From IMG/VR virus record IMGVR_UViG_3300037247_000506, positions 1-47,102 of that record: a DNA stretch of 47,102 nucleotides, one strand, 5' to 3'. Below are positions 14,584 through 21,914 of this stretch, piece by piece (positions within the stretch are counted from its first letter, which is position 1; every line of letters starts with the position of its first letter). Origin of the DNA: a virus. The notes under the pieces were generated by a model, which did not search any database, was not told where the DNA came from, and saw only the letters and a list, made by a program, of their open reading frames with translations. The position numbers and the translations under genes were made by a program.

Positions 14584-14964
14584 CCTCGTCTCCTTTCAGG
14601 GCGCAGGGGGCCATCGGCAGGTTGCCCTGCCCCATCTTAGATCCCGGCATGACACCGATGAGGCCAACTCCAGGGTAGCAGTCGGGACTATGGAACCTGG
14701 AGCGTCCCTCTGTCGGCGGGTGCGGACCGTGGCCCAACCCCTCCCGCACCGCGCTTTGTTCGCACCGGCCCAATGCCGTTGGTGGCTGGTGTATAGCAGG
14801 GCTGGTACTGGTGGAGCCTGTCGAAAGACAGGGACTTAGAACCTTCCAGCTACCTGCTGGATGGCGCACGCCCGAGGATTGTGGTACTGTATGGGTGACG
14901 ACATCTTGCCTGTACCTTACAGGTGCGCCACGCCCTAGGTCAACCCCTGGGGCGTTGGTGTTTG
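14584..14964. other. Non-coding stretch with two CCTGT hairpins
   Basis: No convincing gene on either strand. Contains CCTGTC-GAAA-GACAGG (14817-14832), a 6-pair stem with a GNRA loop on the plus strand, and CCTGTA-CCT-TACAGG (14909-14923). A minus-strand TTGACC (14938-14943) with GTAAGG 17 bases on is a weak promoter candidate for the gene at 14583. Could be a leader, small RNA or replication or recombination site. Confidence 0.45.
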
Positions 14965-15255
14965 TCAGCAAAACAGCCTGATCTCTTGCTCGGCCTGCCT
15001 GAGCAGCCGGTCGTATTCCTGCTGGGGCAGCTTGCCCGCAGGTGGAACGCCTGGTGCAAGGTACGTATTGCGAATCCCAGCCTCAACCGTCGTCTCACGT
15101 AGCCCCAGGGCGGCCTCACAGCGCACTGAGGGTGTTTCTACTGCGGGAGCGGCGCCTTCCTGTACGGGGTCATAATGCGCCCACACCTTGAGTCCCACAA
15201 TTGCGGCAACGAGCACTAGCACGATGACCCCTGCGATGATTATGTCTCGCTTCAT
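14965..15255 (-). CDS. Membrane-anchored small protein
   Basis: 96 residues from ATG 15255 behind GGAGG. MKRD then a strong hydrophobic helix (about residues 5-22), and a soluble domain with a coiled tail ending in Cys. N-in, C-out topology expected. The shape resembles an inner-membrane spanin subunit, but no partner is nearby. Confidence 0.7.
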   Translation of the reverse strand: MKRDIIIAGVIVLVLVAAIVGLKVWAHYDPVQEGAAPAVETPSVRCEAALGLRETTVEAGIRNTYLAPGVPPAGKLPQQEYDRLLRQAEQEIRLFC

Positions 15256-15287
15256 CCTTCCTCCTTGGTGGGGCGTTCCCTCTCCGG

Positions 15288-15488
15288 TCATGGGGCGGGC
15301 TCCTTGCGGCGCAGATGATCTAGCATCAGGCTCCAGTAGTACGGAATATCCAGAAGATTCTTCATGATGGCTGCTCGAAGTTGATCCGTCGCGGGGCCAG
15401 ATCGAAGTCCCGTGACCTGGGCAGTTTCAGCGAAAGCATTCGTGATAGCTGACTCCATAGTTAGGCGCAGGTCGCTCTCGTCACTCAC
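15288..15488 (-). CDS. Unknown 66-residue protein
   Basis: GTG 15488 overlaps the previous stop as GTGA; AGGAG lies 9 bases upstream. Helical, ends YYWSLMLDHLRRKEPAP. Function unknown. Confidence 0.65.
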   Translation of the reverse strand: MSDESDLRLTMESAITNAFAETAQVTGLRSGPATDQLRAAIMKNLLDIPYYWSLMLDHLRRKEPAP

Positions 15489-15664
15489 GTCAGCTTCTCC
15501 TTTGCTGCTAGGCGGGCCTCTGCGGCCTTGTGCCAGCCGCGCTTCACCTGTAGCTCCTCCAGCGAGGTGCGCCAGGTCTTCTTGGTCCCACACTTGCGGC
15601 AGGACGCGCTCACGGTCTCGCCGTTGGGCGGGGGGATCACGAAGCGACAGGGCGGGCAGGTCAT
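15485..15664 (-). CDS. Zinc-ribbon mini-protein
   Basis: 59 residues from ATG 15664. CPPC and CRKC, 18 residues apart, form a classic zinc ribbon, followed by a Lys/Ala-rich helix. Function unknown. Confidence 0.75.
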   Translation of the reverse strand: MTCPPCRFVIPPPNGETVSASCRKCGTKKTWRTSLEELQVKRGWHKAAEARLAAKEKLT

Positions 15665-15673
15665 CACGTGGTG

Positions 15674-16165
15674 CTATCCGGCGACTCTTGCATATCGGGC
15701 CTGAGCGCATGTTCGGCAACGACGGTGACCGTTTGGCCTGAAGTGCGTATTCAAGAGGTCAAAGGCGTGGCCGTTCTTACAATGCGTAGCTTTGGCGCAT
15801 CGCGCTGAAGGGTTGTCACCTCGTAGCATGTTCTCACGGTGCGTCACGGCTTCGACATGTGTGGGGCGAACACACGAGGGAGTGCGGCAAAGGTGATCGA
15901 GTTCTAGCCCCGGAGGAATCGGGCCGTATGCTCCCTCGTATGAGAAGCGGGGGGCAGGAACAAAGCGTTGGCCAGCACCCCAAAATCGCCCGCAGCCATG
16001 AGGATCGCGCTTGGCTGTCCATAACCAGCACGGCCCGAGATGCGGAGCGTAGGTAGAAACAGGACCGTTCTTATCGACCTTCGCCCAGAAGCGCTGTGCA
16101 GGGCTCACGCGCGCATAGCACCCATTGCTCAACCGGACTCGTGGGGTGGTAAGATGAGAGGGCAT
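15674..16165 (-). CDS. HNH homing-type endonuclease
   Basis: 163 residues from ATG 16165 behind AAGGAAGG. The core LELDHLCRTPSCVRPTHVEA then VTHRENMLRGDN is the HNH_3 signature (D-H, C-R-x3-C-x-N/R-P-x-H-L/V-E, N). A C-terminal CKNGHAFDLLNTHF ... CRTCAQARY module repeats the CxxGH/CxxC DNA-contacting unit also seen in the 251-residue protein. Likely a free-standing homing nuclease. Confidence 0.85.
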   Translation of the reverse strand: MPSHLTTPRVRLSNGCYARVSPAQRFWAKVDKNGPVSTYAPHLGPCWLWTAKRDPHGCGRFWGAGQRFVPAPRFSYEGAYGPIPPGLELDHLCRTPSCVRPTHVEAVTHRENMLRGDNPSARCAKATHCKNGHAFDLLNTHFRPNGHRRCRTCAQARYARVAG

Positions 16166-16199
16166 CGGAATCAACCTTCCTTTGCTATGAGGTCCGGCG

Positions 16200-16514
16200 C
16201 TACTCACGCTGGGCCTCTCTCATCATACCACCTTCCCCCTGGAGGGCGGTGGCACCTCGGGCCTTGGCGCGCTGGTAGCTCTCCTCCATACGCAGCACCC
16301 AGCCAACGCGGTGCGGGCCGCTATCGAACTGGGTGTGCCAACTATCTAGCTCCTCTAGCGCGTACTCAAGCGCCTCCGCCAGCTCGGCGATGCGCTGCTG
16401 GGCGGTGTCCATGTCCACTACCAGGCGGAGGTTGTCGGCCCTCTGGGCGGCAATCAGCCCGTGGTCGCACACCTTGAAGTCCCCGCCGCAGGTGCCGCAT
16501 TGCTTGTTGGCCAT
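16200..16514 (-). CDS. Coiled-coil protein with zinc hairpin (module family member 1)
   Basis: 104 residues from ATG 16514. CGTCGGDFKVCDHG knuckle, then a coiled coil (TAQQRIAELAEALEYALEEL) nearly identical at its start to the next gene upstream. Typical of phage Ea22/ead-like accessory proteins, which are mosaic and of unknown function. Confidence 0.7.
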   Translation of the reverse strand: MANKQCGTCGGDFKVCDHGLIAAQRADNLRLVVDMDTAQQRIAELAEALEYALEELDSWHTQFDSGPHRVGWVLRMEESYQRAKARGATALQGEGGMMREAQRE

Positions 16515-16861
16515 CACGTCAGCGCCTTCTTTGCGGCATCCGCAACGGTGGCGAGGGCGGCGCGGTCTTCGGCCATCGGACTATTGGGCCAAGCCAGCGC
16601 GCGGGCATCATCGCGGGCTTCATCTCCACCACAGTCACACACATGCGGCAAGTCGCAATCGACGCCACGGTGCATGTGGGGGCGACGTATCTCACCGCAC
16701 TTCTGGTGCCATCCTTCCAAGCTGCGCTGCAAGGAGCCCCGCAGCCGCTCGTTCTCCCCCTCCAGCTCGGCGATGCGCTGCTGGGCGGCATCTCTCGCAA
16801 TACGTACTCGTATAAGTGCCCGCTCTAGCACAACGGGGTCTCGAGTCTGCTCCTGTTCCAT
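16514..16861 (-). CDS. Coiled-coil accessory protein (module family member 2)
   Basis: 115 residues. Coiled coil AAQQRIAELEGENERLRG, then a Cys/His cluster (CGEIRRPHMH ... CDLPHVCDCGG), then the terminal module ATVADAAKKALT shared with the gene at 16861-17196. TGATG coupling. Mosaic accessory protein of unknown function. Confidence 0.7.
   Translation of the reverse strand: MEQEQTRDPVVLERALIRVRIARDAAQQRIAELEGENERLRGSLQRSLEGWHQKCGEIRRPHMHRGVDCDLPHVCDCGGDEARDDARALAWPNSPMAEDRAALATVADAAKKALT
16531..16545. repeat. TTGCG dyad, site 4
   Basis: TTGCG-GCATC-CGCAA; minus strand TTGCG-GATGC-CGCAA. Encodes part of the shared VADAA module. Confidence 0.7.
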
Positions 16862-17196
16862 TACCCCAGCGCCTCCTTTGCGGCATCCGCAACCGTGGCG
16901 AGAACCTTAGCCGAGACATCATGTGGGCAGCCATCCTTGTGGTCGCAGTAGCACGTATCGACGCGGCTCTCCAGCGCCTTCACCACCAGGGGCAAGCTGT
17001 TCACGGCCAGAGCGGCGAGGGCCGTGTTCGCAGCACACTGTTCTGGCGTCTCCCAATCGTCATTCGGTTCCACGTGGCCATGTAGGATCGGGCCAGCATA
17101 AGCTTGATAGACAAACCGAGCGTCAGCTTCCCACGGCCTCGGGCTCGCCTTCTCCCCTAGCTGCGCTACCACGTCGGATGCGGTTGGCTCACTCAT
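16861..17196 (-). CDS. Ead/Ea22-like protein (module family member 3)
   Basis: 111 residues. SPRPWEADARFVYQA ... CAANTALAALAVNSLPLVVKALES is the pattern of the widespread phage ead-type family. It then carries CYCDHKDGCPH and the terminal LATVADAAKEALG module. The TAA stop overlaps the next ATG. Function unknown. Confidence 0.75.
   Translation of the reverse strand: MSEPTASDVVAQLGEKASPRPWEADARFVYQAYAGPILHGHVEPNDDWETPEQCAANTALAALAVNSLPLVVKALESRVDTCYCDHKDGCPHDVSAKVLATVADAAKEALG
16878..16892. repeat. TTGCG dyad, site 5
   Basis: TTGCG-GCATC-CGCAA, in the second copy of the VADAA module; same-origin duplicate of site 4. Confidence 0.7.
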
Positions 17197-17495
17197 CGGG
17201 CGGCTCCTTTCAGCGTCTCTGCGATTTCGTCCCAGTGCCGGGGCCGGCAGACCGCGGCATGGACGAACTTCACTTGCTTGAGCTGGGCGATGGTGGCTTC
17301 TTGCTCGGCTGTCACCTTGCCCGTCTCAGACTTTATTTCCAGGAACAGTAGCGTCGCCCCCCTCCAGAGAGCGAGGTCCGGCCAGCCAGAATTGGAGCGC
17401 CGAGAATCGTAGGTGTGATAAACCGCCCAGCCCGTTGCCTCAGCCAGCTCGACTATCTGGGCCTGGTACTCGGCCTCCTCGCGGCGCCGGGTCAC
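17193..17495 (-). CDS. VRR-NUC domain nuclease
   Basis: 100 residues from GTG 17495 (GTGA overlap). RRSNSGWPDLALWRG ... LLFLEIKSETGKVTAEQ is the PD-(D/E)XK pattern of VRR-NUC: G-x-PDL, E-x-K and a downstream Q. These small nucleases are thought to process branched or damaged DNA. Length is normal for stand-alone phage VRR-NUC. Confidence 0.85.
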   Translation of the reverse strand: MTRRREEAEYQAQIVELAEATGWAVYHTYDSRRSNSGWPDLALWRGATLLFLEIKSETGKVTAEQEATIAQLKQVKFVHAAVCRPRHWDEIAETLKGAAR

Positions 17496-18346
17496 CACGG
17501 CAGCTCCTTCCTCCCCAGGTATCCCGGCAAGGGCTGGCCAGGGCGCGTAGCGGCGCGCTGCTTCCCATAGTAGGGCACGCGGGCGACATCGCACTGGACG
17601 GACAGCCTCTCGACCCACGGCATCGCCATCTCCCTATAGCCAGGCCCGCTCTCTCCGCCAACTACACAGGCATCAAGGCCCGGTAGCGTCTCAATGTACT
17701 GGGCTATATCGACTCGCTCTAGCAGCGGCTCTATGCTCGCCCACCTGTGCGCGGCGGGCGTCTTCAGCAGCGGGGGTATCCTCTTGTCGGCCATGCGCTG
17801 ATTCTCGGCCGTCACGCCCAGCCAGACGTTGGGCAGGGGCCAGATCATGGAGGGCATGTCGCGGCCGGCGATCTCTTCGCCGCGCAGGCCGATGTTGTAG
17901 ATGCGCTTCGGGCTGTCCTGGAAGAAGGCGTGCATTCTCTCGGCCCGCTTCGTGAGAAAGAGGTAGCGATGGAGGCGCGCTACCCAGGTCACGGCCAACA
18001 CGCGCTCTATGAACTCGTCTGGCACGTCTGGGTGCCACAGGTCGCCCATGAAGCAGACGGCCACGGTGCGCGGCTTGCGCCAGCGTAGGGGCTGCGAGAG
18101 GCGGTCGGGGAGAAGCTGGATCTTGCTGAAGCGCTGATCATATTGACGAGGGAAAGGCAACGCCATACCAGCCTCACGCACACGCGCTGCTGCGTTGAAG
18201 CCGATTGCTGCCCCACCAGCAAGCATCGCATTAGAGGTCCAGCGGCGCTCGTGCAGCTTCATGGCCCAGCAATTCTTGCAGCCCTCGCTGACGGGCTCAC
18301 AGCCGATAGCGGGATTCCAGGACTTTGGCGCGTAGCTGATCGGCAT
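17492..18346 (-). CDS. Phage Gp37/Gp68 family (DUF5131) protein
   Basis: 284 residues. Clear family landmarks in order: SWNPAIGCEPVSEGCKNCWA (three-Cys cluster, residues about 9-28), VCFMGDLWHPDVPDEFIERV, FLTKRAERM, NVWLGVTAENQRMADKRIP, ASIEPLLERVDI, and VVGGESGPGYREM. The C-x6-C-x2-C cluster is reminiscent of radical-SAM Fe-S binding and the family has been proposed to be radical-SAM-like; its substrate is not known to me. Coupled to the VRR-NUC gene. Confidence 0.9.
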   Translation of the reverse strand: MPISYAPKSWNPAIGCEPVSEGCKNCWAMKLHERRWTSNAMLAGGAAIGFNAAARVREAGMALPFPRQYDQRFSKIQLLPDRLSQPLRWRKPRTVAVCFMGDLWHPDVPDEFIERVLAVTWVARLHRYLFLTKRAERMHAFFQDSPKRIYNIGLRGEEIAGRDMPSMIWPLPNVWLGVTAENQRMADKRIPPLLKTPAAHRWASIEPLLERVDIAQYIETLPGLDACVVGGESGPGYREMAMPWVERLSVQCDVARVPYYGKQRAATRPGQPLPGYLGRKELPW

Positions 18347-18541
18347 CTAGCCCTCCTCTCCTGCGGGCGTGGCGGCGGCGCGCTTCACGCCACGGCTGGC
18401 AGACCACCCGGCCAGGAAGTAGTAGGCGGCGTCCTCCCTCTGCTCGTCGGTGATCCCGCGCTCCCAGCCGTCCACCCACGTTCGCTCCGTCACAGCCTCG
18501 ATAAGCGCCGCGCGCTGCTCTGGGGTTAGGTCAGCTAGCAT
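18347..18541 (-). CDS. Unknown 64-residue protein
   Basis: ATG 18541 chosen over an upstream in-frame start that overlaps the lysozyme-like gene. LTPEQRAALIEAVTERTWVDG helix, then AAYYFLAGWSASRG. Stop abuts the ATG of the DUF5131 gene. Function unknown. Confidence 0.7.
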   Translation of the reverse strand: MLADLTPEQRAALIEAVTERTWVDGWERGITDEQREDAAYYFLAGWSASRGVKRAAATPAGEEG

Positions 18542-18564
18542 CAGTCCCCTCGTCCGGCTTGCGG

Positions 18565-19104
18565 CTACGGGGTACAGGCGGTCCAAGCTGCCCATCCGTT
18601 GAGGTCGGTGTACGCTGCAACGAACTCAATTTGTTCGTAAGGGTTCCAAGGATCAGCGAAGCCCCCGGCAAAGAAGGCGGGTAGTACACCAGCAGGGTGA
18701 AGCTGGAACAATCCTCGTTCCCCGTCCCGCCCGGTGGTGGGGCCGTAGATGACATCGGGTCGAAAGCCTCCTGATTCACAGCGCGCTACCTCCCACGCGT
18801 ATTCCCATCGGTCGCCGAAGGCTTCCTGGAACGCGGCCTCGGCTCCGTCGCGCCATTGGCCGGCGTCCACGGTTGCGTTACGGAGGCGCTGATCTCCCTG
18901 CTGCGCCGCATCTCTAGCAGCCGCGCCTCGGTCCGGCGTTGGAGGCGGCGTTGGCCACGATCGTGCCATCGCGGCAGCACGAACCACACCCAGGCGTTCG
19001 CCAGCAGCATCGCTATCGCGGCTCCGATGATCAGTGATGGTATGTCCATGCGTTCCTCCTAGCGCCGCTGCGACCACGAGCCCCAGAAGCGCGGCGCGTT
19101 TCAC
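18565..19104 (-). CDS. Secreted lysozyme/transglycosylase-like protein
   Basis: 179 residues, GTG 19104 (GTGA overlap). MKRAALLGLVVAAALGG looks like a signal peptide; residues about 22-85 are Pro/Ala/Arg-rich linker; from about 88 a lysozyme-like domain reads EYAWEVARCESGGFRP, ERGLFQLHPAGV and GWAAWTACTP, with the catalytic Glu expected in C-E-S-G-G. It would cut peptidoglycan glycan strands. The linker region also encodes another protein in a second frame (18786-19049). Confidence 0.75.
   Translation of the reverse strand: MKRAALLGLVVAAALGGTHGHTITDHRSRDSDAAGERLGVVRAAAMARSWPTPPPTPDRGAAARDAAQQGDQRLRNATVDAGQWRDGAEAAFQEAFGDRWEYAWEVARCESGGFRPDVIYGPTTGRDGERGLFQLHPAGVLPAFFAGGFADPWNPYEQIEFVAAYTDLNGWAAWTACTP
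18786..19049 (-). CDS. Embedded membrane protein in second frame (spanin/holin-like candidate)
   Basis: 87 residues in a different minus-strand frame, nested in the lysozyme-like gene. ATG 19049 follows TAGGAGGAACGC, a strong ribosome site. MDIPSLIIGAAIAMLLANAW is a membrane helix, followed by a basic heptad-like helix (LQRRTEARLLEMRRSRE). Its last 30 residues look like plain out-of-frame sequence. Could be an Rz/Rz1-style overlap or a membrane anchor joined to the lysozyme domain by frameshift. Confidence 0.5.
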   Translation of the reverse strand: MDIPSLIIGAAIAMLLANAWVWFVLPRWHDRGQRRLQRRTEARLLEMRRSREISASVTQPWTPANGATEPRPRSRKPSATDGNTRGR

Positions 19105-19283
19105 TTAGGCCAGCACTCTCGGCACGGCTTCAGGCCACGCTCCTCTAACTGGAAGTCCTCGTCTGCTGGGTAACGCTTCAAGAACATCCTGTCATCGCAG
19201 TGTGCCCATAGCGGGGCACCCTTCTTGGGGCGGTGGTAGCAGGGCGAACCGATGAGTGTGCCGATCATGGCTGTGTGGCCCAT
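19101..19283 (-). CDS. Small Cys/His protein
   Basis: 60 residues, ATG 19283 behind AAGGGAGACTGA. SPCYHRPKKGAPLWAHCDD and CREC suggest a zinc site. Function unknown. Confidence 0.7.
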   Translation of the reverse strand: MGHTAMIGTLIGSPCYHRPKKGAPLWAHCDDRMFLKRYPADEDFQLEERGLKPCRECWPK

Positions 19284-19307
19284 GCTCAGTCTCCCTTCCA
19301 GTGGTCG

Positions 19308-19523
19308 CTAGGCGCTCGCGCCGGTTGGGTAGTCGAGTTCCTCCGCCTTCGCCTCCCAGCCCCTCTTGACGTAGGTGCATATGCCAATCTGCTGAGCCAG
19401 TACGGCCTCCACTACCGATCCCGAGGGCGTTTGCAACCCCCCGGCCATCTTGAGTAGCGAAATCAGTATGTCGATGTCGTTTTCCGCCTTCCCAACTATC
19501 GCGCTTACCGCAACTGCCTTCAT
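19308..19523 (-). CDS. Unknown 71-residue protein
   Basis: ATG 19523 behind AAGGGAGACTGA, the same leader as the previous small gene. Helical, with Gly-rich turn (LLKMAGGLQTPSGSVVEAVL). Function unknown. Confidence 0.7.
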   Translation of the reverse strand: MKAVAVSAIVGKAENDIDILISLLKMAGGLQTPSGSVVEAVLAQQIGICTYVKRGWEAKAEELDYPTGASA

Positions 19524-19525
19524 CG

Positions 19526-20302
19526 TCAGTCTCCCTTCTTGGTGTGGGTGTCCCCGCAGGCGCAGGTACACATCTCGATTGCGCGATCCGCAATGGGATC
19601 GCCTTTCAATACTGCCGAAATCTGTAGCGCGGTTTTGTGTTCGGCGTTCAGGTCCAGGGCCTTCTCCAGGGCGGCGGGCCTCTCCTCCGCCGGGCGCCTC
19701 GTGATGGCCAGCGCCACGGTCATGCCCAGCTTCTCCATGTCCAGCCACCGCCCCTTTGGGTGTTCCTCCGTGGGGCCGAACAGTTGCATCAGGTCGCACC
19801 GCTCGTACACACGGCGCCAGTGGACGTGCTTGCCCTGCTCGCCCAGGATGTCCGCCGCCCGCTCGTACCACTTGTGGGTGGTGTGGGAGTAGCGTTGCCG
19901 GAGCGCGTCGGCGATCTCGCACTGTACCTGGAAGGCGCTCACTGCGTTGCTGTCGGCGTCGGCCCAACCCTTCGCCAGTGCGAGGTCGCTCCAGTAAAGT
20001 TTCTCCTTCGCCCCGCCAGCCGACACGTAGTCCGAGAGCACCAGCCCGCGCCGCCCGATCACCCAGCCCTCGTCGCCGGGGGCCAGGATCTCTACCATGC
20101 CGTCCACCACCCGGAAGCTCCAGCGCTTCTCGTGCAAGTCCCGATGGCAGCCACGGCAGAGCGGGTAGAGGTCGTGCTCAGGCCAATCCTTGGCCCCACC
20201 CATGCCTTTCCCCTGAGACACGTCGTCAGGGCGGCCATGGTGCTCCTGTGGGGCTGCTGGGAAGCCGTCCCTCAGGCAAGGGGCGGGGATAACGTCGGTC
20301 AT
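19526..20302 (-). CDS. HNH-type protein with large C-terminal domain
   Basis: 258 residues, ATG 20302 (ATGA overlap). N-terminal treble-clef: C ... EHHGRPDDVSQ ... LYPLCRGCHRDLHEKR, an HNH-like arrangement. Residues about 80-258 form a helical domain (HTTHKWYERAADILGEQGKH, KLGMTVALAITRRP) and end in CTCACGDTH. A replication-associated binding role is possible, but nothing diagnostic is present. Confidence 0.7.
   Translation of the reverse strand: MTDVIPAPCLRDGFPAAPQEHHGRPDDVSQGKGMGGAKDWPEHDLYPLCRGCHRDLHEKRWSFRVVDGMVEILAPGDEGWVIGRRGLVLSDYVSAGGAKEKLYWSDLALAKGWADADSNAVSAFQVQCEIADALRQRYSHTTHKWYERAADILGEQGKHVHWRRVYERCDLMQLFGPTEEHPKGRWLDMEKLGMTVALAITRRPAEERPAALEKALDLNAEHKTALQISAVLKGDPIADRAIEMCTCACGDTHTKKGD
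19579..19593. repeat. TTGCG dyad, site 6
   Basis: TTGCG-CGATC-CGCAA; minus strand TTGCG-GATCG-CGCAA. Near the 3' end of the HNH-type gene. Confidence 0.7.
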
Positions 20303-20715
20303 AGAAAGCACTTCCCGCAGAGCCGGCGCCCCGTAGCCCCAGGCGTGGTGCTGAACTCAATCTCGGCTACACCATCGAAGCCCCCACACTCGTCACACTG
20401 CCAGGGTGGCCCCTCCCCAAGAATCTCGCAGACGCACGGCTTCCCTGGGTGCTCTGGGCACGCCAACTTCCAAAGCGGGTCATTGAACTTGAGCCGACCG
20501 CGCTCACGGTCTACGTCCTTGACGATTAGCTGCGTCTCTGTCCAACGCTGCTCATGGAGGTCGCCCAGCACCCATGTCTCCGTCCGCCACAGCTCGTAGC
20601 GGGCCTGGCTGCGCGTGTCAGCGGCCACCAGGTCACAGAGCACGTAGGTTTCTGGCGGCTCCCATTCGCGCCCGTAATCGGTGACCTCGCCCGCGCTGAC
20701 GAAGTAGACGTTCAC
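20299..20715 (-). CDS. Unknown protein with C-terminal zinc ribbons
   Basis: 138 residues from GTG 20715 (GTGA overlap; upstream extension is a shadow). Beta-rich N-terminus (VYFVSAGEVTDYGREWEPP) typical of phage proteins near recombination genes, then CPEHPGKPCVC and CDECGGF ... CGKCFL. Function unknown. Confidence 0.7.
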   Translation of the reverse strand: MNVYFVSAGEVTDYGREWEPPETYVLCDLVAADTRSQARYELWRTETWVLGDLHEQRWTETQLIVKDVDRERGRLKFNDPLWKLACPEHPGKPCVCEILGEGPPWQCDECGGFDGVAEIEFSTTPGATGRRLCGKCFL

Positions 20716-21359
20716 GCTTGGGGCTCCGTGATGCTGATGATCTCCTTGCAGCGCTCCGGCGTGATCACCGAGAAGTCGATAGTGGTGCCAGAGATACACC
20801 CCGGCTCGACCTTCTCCATGTAGTCGAAGGCGGCCTTTTCGTCTACGCCGAACTTCACCGTGAGTACCTTGCGGAGATCGCTACGGGCCTTGCCCGGCTG
20901 CTCTGTAGCCTGGGTGGCTTCCCGCGCACCGTCGTATGTGGCGGCGCGCTTGGCCGGAGCTTTGCGAGTCCGCGCAACGGGCGCGTCGGCTACGCTACCA
21001 TCCTCTGCATAGTCGTCGCAGAACTGGGAGCCGAACCCCAACGCAGCAAGGGCGCGGCCTACAGCCTTCGTCTCGGCCTTCTCCAAGTAGTCGCCGAAGT
21101 CCGTCTTGGTTTCAGCACCCCAGCCGGTAGCCGAGCCGCCTGTAGGGATTGTGACGGTCGCCGTGAAGATAGCCTCCGCCTCATCATGAGAATGTAGGCG
21201 CGTCTCTATGGTTGCGTCCGGGTATCTGTCGCGGAGCCACACCAGCCGCCACTTGACCTCTAGGTATTCGGTAACGACTTCGACCCAGACGTTGCCCTGC
21301 TTCTTGTTGCGGGTGAGCGGCAGCATGTGCTCGGCGGGGTTGAACTCTTTGTCGCTCAT
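20712..21359 (-). CDS. Putative single-strand annealing recombinase (Rad52/ERF-like)
   Basis: 215 residues. The core EVKWRLVWLRDRYPDATIET, ... TATVTIPTGGSATGWG, then GDYLEKAETKAVGRALAALGFG follows the Rad52/ERF-type layout (beta sheet, long helix with A-E-T-K-A-x-G-R-A-L, Gly-Phe-Gly). A basic linker (RTRKAPAKRAA) and a C-terminal helical domain follow, also usual. Would promote annealing of phage ssDNA. Family call is by motif, not alignment. Confidence 0.6.
   Translation of the reverse strand: MSDKEFNPAEHMLPLTRNKKQGNVWVEVVTEYLEVKWRLVWLRDRYPDATIETRLHSHDEAEAIFTATVTIPTGGSATGWGAETKTDFGDYLEKAETKAVGRALAALGFGSQFCDDYAEDGSVADAPVARTRKAPAKRAATYDGAREATQATEQPGKARSDLRKVLTVKFGVDEKAAFDYMEKVEPGCISGTTIDFSVITPERCKEIISITEPQA
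20962..20977. repeat. TTGCG dyad, site 7
   Basis: TTGCG-AGTCCG-CGCAA inside the annealing-protein gene; spacer lacks the GAT seen at most sites. Confidence 0.65.
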
Positions 21360-21589
21360 CGTTCCTCCATTTCTGCCCGCTCCTCGCGTTCTTCCATCGG
21401 CGGGTTGGGGTCGTGCTGCATTCCGAGCTTCGCGCGTTCGGGTGCCGTCAGGGGCAGGTCTGCCTGACTCCAGCCGCCGTTCTCCCTCTCGTGGTACAGC
21501 CCCAGGCGTGCCCGCCGGTCTTCCCAGAGCGGGTCGCCGAGATCGTGCTCCAGGTCCATCTCCCAGAAATCATCTTCGGGATCGCTCAT
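21356..21589 (-). CDS. Acidic small protein
   Basis: 77 residues, very acidic at both ends (MSDPEDDFWEMDLEHDLGD; EEREERAEMEER). Overlaps its neighbours by ATGA. Next to the annealing protein, an SSB-tail-like or modulator role is conceivable but unsupported. Confidence 0.7.
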   Translation of the reverse strand: MSDPEDDFWEMDLEHDLGDPLWEDRRARLGLYHERENGGWSQADLPLTAPERAKLGMQHDPNPPMEEREERAEMEER

Positions 21590-21669
21590 GGCACCATCCT
21601 CTTCTTGCAGTAGCAGCAGACGCGCCGCCCCTCATCGTTCCACTCGCAGAAGCAGTGCTTGCAGGTCAT
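21586..21669 (-). CDS. 27-residue zinc mini-protein
   Basis: CKHCFCEWNDEGRRVCCYCK: two C-x2-C pairs 12 residues apart, a minimal zinc ribbon. ATGA overlap upstream. The length makes it easily missed. Confidence 0.6.
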   Translation of the reverse strand: MTCKHCFCEWNDEGRRVCCYCKKRMVP

Positions 21670-21914
21670 GGCTTCTTGGGCCGGCCAACCCAAAGGCGAC
21701 CGTTCCATGTGCTTACCTTGAGTCCGAGATCGTGCCCCCCGAAGTGGCGGCTCAGGTGACTCGCAACGTTTGTGACCTTTCTGCCGTTCAGCAGGTCTGT
21801 AATCTCTAATGCCTGGCCTTCGGGGATTGCCTCCCACTCACCATACGGCCAAACCGGTGGCCGCCCAGGGTATTTGAAAGCAGGCAACTCGGTCATGTCG
21901 ATGTATTTGCTCAC
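21666..21914 (-). CDS. Unknown 82-residue protein
   Basis: GTG 21914 (GTGA overlap). Mixed alpha/beta, motif KVTNVASHLSRHFGGHDLG. Not recognised. Confidence 0.7.
   Translation of the reverse strand: MSKYIDMTELPAFKYPGRPPVWPYGEWEAIPEGQALEITDLLNGRKVTNVASHLSRHFGGHDLGLKVSTWNGRLWVGRPKKP

Noticed and set aside
14561-14971. Minus-strand open frame of 136 codons across the 14.6-14.9 kb gap
   Set aside because: No ribosome site, low-complexity composition, runs into a better gene (14371-14583) in another frame, and contains two hairpins.
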